Part shown: one piece after another, positions 61,575 through 64,000 of the stretch
Layout of the letters: the number at the start of each line of letters is the position of its first letter
Numbering within the stretch: the stretch's first letter is position 1
Source: DAOULY01 sp034414595
GTDB taxonomy: Bacteria > Chloroflexota > Dehalococcoidia > SZUA-161 > JAUWZY01
DNA length: 64,000 nt
NCBI GenBank assembly: GCA_034414595.1
Contig: DAOULY010000001.1
Span: 1-64,000 of the forward strand
Direction: 5' to 3'
Position numbers and translations under genes: made by a program
The notes under the pieces: generated by a model
Databases searched by the model: none
Told to the model about the DNA's origin: nothing
The model's input: only the letters and a program-made list of their open reading frames with translations

Positions 61575-62708
61575 TCAGTGCTCCAAGACAGCATAGAGGT
61601 CTATCTCGTCAACCGCTGCAGCCCCGCCTTGGCCGAATTGCTCGGATTGACGCTTGCCATAGGCAGCGTGTCCCGCGCCTCTTACCATGAGAACTCGCCA
61701 CCCACTCTCGGAGACCTCTAGGGATTGCTTCAGCAACACCACGGGTTCTTTCGGCAGGCTGGGCAACGCGCCAAACCTGACGATCAGACGAGCGCCTGGA
61801 GAGCACACCTGGGCGACTTGTCTCCAAACCACCCCAAGTTCCCTGACAAAGTTCTCTTCGCCGCCGTGAGGTAGTTGCCCGTTTCGTTCGTATGTGACTG
61901 TAGGTGATCCGCCGAGGAACCAGTTACGGAGCCACTGGTCTGACCAGTAGGTGCGCATCCCATAGTATGGTGGGGACGTGATCACCCATTGGAAAGGACC
62001 ACCGATGTCCAGCTTGTGCAACTTTCGGCTGTCCGCTAGCCTGGCTGAGCCGCAAACCTGGCGTGGAAGAACAGCGAAAGTAAACTCAGCCCTTCGCTTA
62101 ATGGCTTTAGCAACGTCTGTTTTGGGTGGTCGCTGTCCTCTTTTCATCCAAAAACGCACTGCCGCCTCAGGTTTGGTAGCATATGTCCTTGGCATCTGGT
62201 TGGAAAGGTAGGTATGGACACTTTTGAGACGAGGACCGTGCAGAATGCCAAGCATCAACGCCCTGAGCGCTACCCGGGCATCCGTGTACTCACTATCAAG
62301 GAGATGTTCCCTGATCTTGCAGATGTCTAGGAGCGTACTATCCTCATAGCAGAGCTCCCAGAACTGCCCTCGAGGTACTGCTGCAGGCTCTCTTGAATCC
62401 GATAGGATGTTGCGGCAAAGGTACACGATTTCATCTGGAGTAACGCTTATGTATTTGGCTGCAGCGATCGCAGCAGCCACGGGGTTGCTATCTACGCCTA
62501 CTGATGCCACACCGCGCAGTCGTGCTGCAAAGTTCGTGGTGCCTCTTCCACAGAAGGGATCGAGAACCCAGTCACCAGGTTTGGCGCGCATCAGGCTCGA
62601 GAAAGGAAAGGCGAGTGGAAACATAGTGTAGTAGGGGCATATCGCGTTCAGCCGCAATACCGGCGAGGTTGTGGTCGGCAAGGAAGTAAATGGTCCATGT
62701 TCTACCAT
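61575..62708 (-). CDS. DNA methyltransferase (TSPPY type)
   Basis: A 377-residue amino-methyltransferase: motif I WVLDPFCGRGTTNFAARLRGVASVGVDSNPVAAAIAAAKY near the N-terminus and motif IV VITSPPYYGMRTYWSDQWL in the C-terminal half (alpha/zeta-like order). The SPPY catalytic tetrapeptide is typical of N4-cytosine or N6-adenine methylation. It precedes NurA-HerA, so it may mark self DNA for that nuclease pair. This is a second modification enzyme beside Mod in the same operon. Confidence 0.82.
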   Translation of the reverse strand: MVEHGPFTSLPTTTSPVLRLNAICPYYTMFPLAFPFSSLMRAKPGDWVLDPFCGRGTTNFAARLRGVASVGVDSNPVAAAIAAAKYISVTPDEIVYLCRNILSDSREPAAVPRGQFWELCYEDSTLLDICKIREHLLDSEYTDARVALRALMLGILHGPRLKSVHTYLSNQMPRTYATKPEAAVRFWMKRGQRPPKTDVAKAIKRRAEFTFAVLPRQVCGSARLADSRKLHKLDIGGPFQWVITSPPYYGMRTYWSDQWLRNWFLGGSPTVTYERNGQLPHGGEENFVRELGVVWRQVAQVCSPGARLIVRFGALPSLPKEPVVLLKQSLEVSESGWRVLMVRGAGHAAYGKRQSEQFGQGGAAAVDEIDLYAVLEH

Positions 62709-62747
62709 GGCGAGTTTGTGAGCTGAGTCGGGCTCACGTTCCTCCTC

Positions 62748-62960
62748 TTACGTCCGCGTTGCCCCTCTTCGTCGCTCCTCGGCCTCGCGCACTTGCCGGT
62801 CTTCCATCCATTGGTCGATCTTTTCCTTCTTGAACCGCCAACGGCTTCCCACCTTAGACACCGGTATTTTCCCCTGTTGAGCCAGCCTATAGATCATGTC
62901 CGGGCTCAACTTGAGGTATTCAGCGACATCCTTTACGGTCATCCACTGATTGTTGTCCAT
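62748..62960 (-). CDS. excisionase-type helix-turn-helix protein
   Basis: A 70-residue protein with a MerR/Xis-like HTH: WMTVKDVAEYLKLSPDMIYRLAQQGKIPVSKVGSRWRFKKEKIDQWM, followed by a basic tail. Such proteins are either excisionases or small regulators. As first gene of the leftward defence operon, behind its promoter, a regulatory role is more likely. An excisionase role would suggest that the operon is itself a mobile module. Confidence 0.8.
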   Translation of the reverse strand: MDNNQWMTVKDVAEYLKLSPDMIYRLAQQGKIPVSKVGSRWRFKKEKIDQWMEDRQVREAEERRRGATRT

Positions 62961-63005
62961 AAGCCGTCCTAATATAGTCGGATATTGCAGCCTGTATCAT
63001 GGTTC

Positions 63006-63035
63006 ATCATAAGCTCATTGTAGCTGTTTTGTCAA
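63006..63035 (-). promoter_or_regulatory. defence operon promoter
   Basis: Minus-strand TTGACA (63035-63030), 18-base spacer, TATGAT (63011-63006), about 45 bases before the HTH gene. No other promoter is seen before 47.9 kb, so the ten genes may form one transcript. A small hairpin GTGTAAG-GACG-CTTACAC lies nearby at 63061-63078. Confidence 0.7.
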
Positions 63036-63246
63036 CGGTAGCCTGCTGGGAGGAAACAGCGTGTAAGGACGCTTACACGAAAACGCTCCCGTGCAAGTCG
63101 GAGTTGGCTGTTCAAACACAATGGTGGAGACGCTTGCTACAGAAGCGATAGCTTCGGAACTGGAGGTGTGCCAGCATGGCTTCAAGCTGCACATTTCTCG
63201 GTTTTGTTGATAATCACCCAGGAAGTTTAGTTCTGAATATACGTTA

Positions 63247-64000
63247 CTACGTTGACGCCGTCGGGTAGTAATCGGGGCGCTCGCCCGACCAGTGCTGGCT
63301 CTCGATTTCCCATGCTGGTGTTCCGAGTGTTTGAAGATTACCACCAAGCCAAAAAAGCTGTTGTGCGAACGAAGATATCAGGACGAGACAGACATGCCGG
63401 TGCCGGTTAAAGAATTCTTGCAAATCTGGGACGACTTTGTTTTGTATTCGGCGATCTCGAATGTATTCGTGGACGGGCACATGTGGGTAAAGGTGGAGGG
63501 AGATGATCAACGGGGCTGACTTCGGAGCTTCTCTGGCCGACTCTTCAATCTTTGGGTAGACGTAGCTCTCGAAACTTGGAATCTTGCCACCCGATACTTG
63601 GCAGACAGTTGCTAGTTTTCCATAAAGCGACTGTTTTGAAGGAATGGTGCGTCTTTGTCGAAACAAGTATCCTCCTGACCAAATGGAAAACGAGTCCGCT
63701 AGGTTCAAAGGTAAGCGTTCTTTTGCCGGCCTGGTTGTAAAAGTATATTCGCCGCCGGCGAATCGAAGGGGACCCACCGTATTCGGCCCACTCTCAGTTG
63801 ACCTACGTAACTGGTTAACAATTGTATCTATATCTTTTCTGGACAAGGACGCTTTTCTGCTTTCATCGAGAGATATTGATAGATACCCGTGGATGCCACG
63901 GTCCTGATTTATTCGACTGAGGCAACCAGCCAAATAGTTGAATAGTTCAAACGGCATCGTAGAGGAGACGCTAGGGTCCATGGACTTACACTGGACGTTG
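63247..64000 (-). CDS. unknown protein, 5' end outside window; possible nuclease-type motif
   Basis: The frame is open from the right window edge to 63247 (about 250 residues visible). An ATG at 63981 exists, but codons before it read NVQCKS, continuing a coding-like frame. V-Q-x-K-S is reminiscent of the end of a PD-(D/E)xK nuclease core as in DUF4365/Mrr-like proteins; this is suggestive only. The rest (LFNYLAGCLSRINQDRGIHGYLSISLDES; LIISLHLYPHVPVHEYIRDR) is unrecognised. It is on the same strand as the defence operon, about 290 bases upstream of its first gene. Confidence 0.5.
   Translation of the reverse strand, partial: NVQCKSMDPSVSSTMPFELFNYLAGCLSRINQDRGIHGYLSISLDESRKASLSRKDIDTIVNQLRRSTESGPNTVGPLRFAGGEYTFTTRPAKERLPLNLADSFSIWSGGYLFRQRRTIPSKQSLYGKLATVCQVSGGKIPSFESYVYPKIEESAREAPKSAPLIISLHLYPHVPVHEYIRDRRIQNKVVPDLQEFFNRHRHVCLVLISSFAQQLFWLGGNLQTLGTPAWEIESQHWSGERPDYYPTAST

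Overview
Organism. The window looks like chromosome of a Dehalococcoidia-type (Chloroflexota) bacterium. The 16S rRNA gene stands alone with a tRNA-Ile and no 23S/5S follows it, as in Dehalococcoides and relatives. Beside it lie an SCP2-type thiolase, an HMG-CoA-synthase-like protein and a DUF35 protein. This assignment is inferred from gene content only; no search was run.

Layout. Positions 1-9025 (host backbone): the end of a response regulator, small hypotheticals, an Mrp/NBP35 ATPase, a LolA-like protein, a decayed serine recombinase abutting tRNA-Ile, the 16S gene, the thiolase/HMGS-like/DUF35 operon and tRNA-Ala. Positions about 9026-46130 (integrated element at tRNA-Ala): a leftward lysogeny-type operon (XRE regulator, ImmA-like protein, large serine integrase), a divergent promoter pair, and a rightward early operon. 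The early operon holds an RHH regulator, two sigma-region-4-like proteins, a directionality-factor-like protein, a lambda-O-like initiator with an embedded iteron origin, a DnaC-like loader, a PolX-like nucleotidyltransferase, a J-domain protein, a candidate structured RNA and a MoxR/RuvB-like ATPase. A strong promoter at 18443-18470 then opens a late-like block of zinc-finger proteins, many tiny membrane proteins with Met-rich segments, lectin-like, beta-propeller and fibre-like proteins, a subtilase, a zinc-ribbon tyrosine recombinase and a GHKL-ATPase/metallopeptidase fusion. I recognise no terminase, portal, tail-tube or capsid gene there. The block from 39 to 46 kb carries a PRTRC-type ubiquitin-like cassette (Ub-like protein C, E2-like B, JAB/JAMM A, ThiF/E1) and an element-borne sliding clamp.

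Positions 46.2-64 kb: one rightward gene of unknown function, then a leftward, tightly overlapped defence-like operon from one promoter: HTH regulator, DNA methyltransferase, NurA, HerA, type III Mod, type III Res, an unknown protein, two BrxC/D-type ATPases and an Lhr-like helicase. A gene cut by the window edge follows. No duplicate of the tRNA-Ala 3' end was found, so the right end of the element is uncertain and it could include the defence operon.

How it fits together. The serine integrase and directionality factor would control integration and excision at tRNA-Ala. The O-like initiator, embedded origin, DnaC-like loader and sliding clamp make a near-complete replication-initiation kit. 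The late block looks like it builds a membrane-associated surface structure or virion of unfamiliar type. Functions marked as inferred rest on motifs read by eye.
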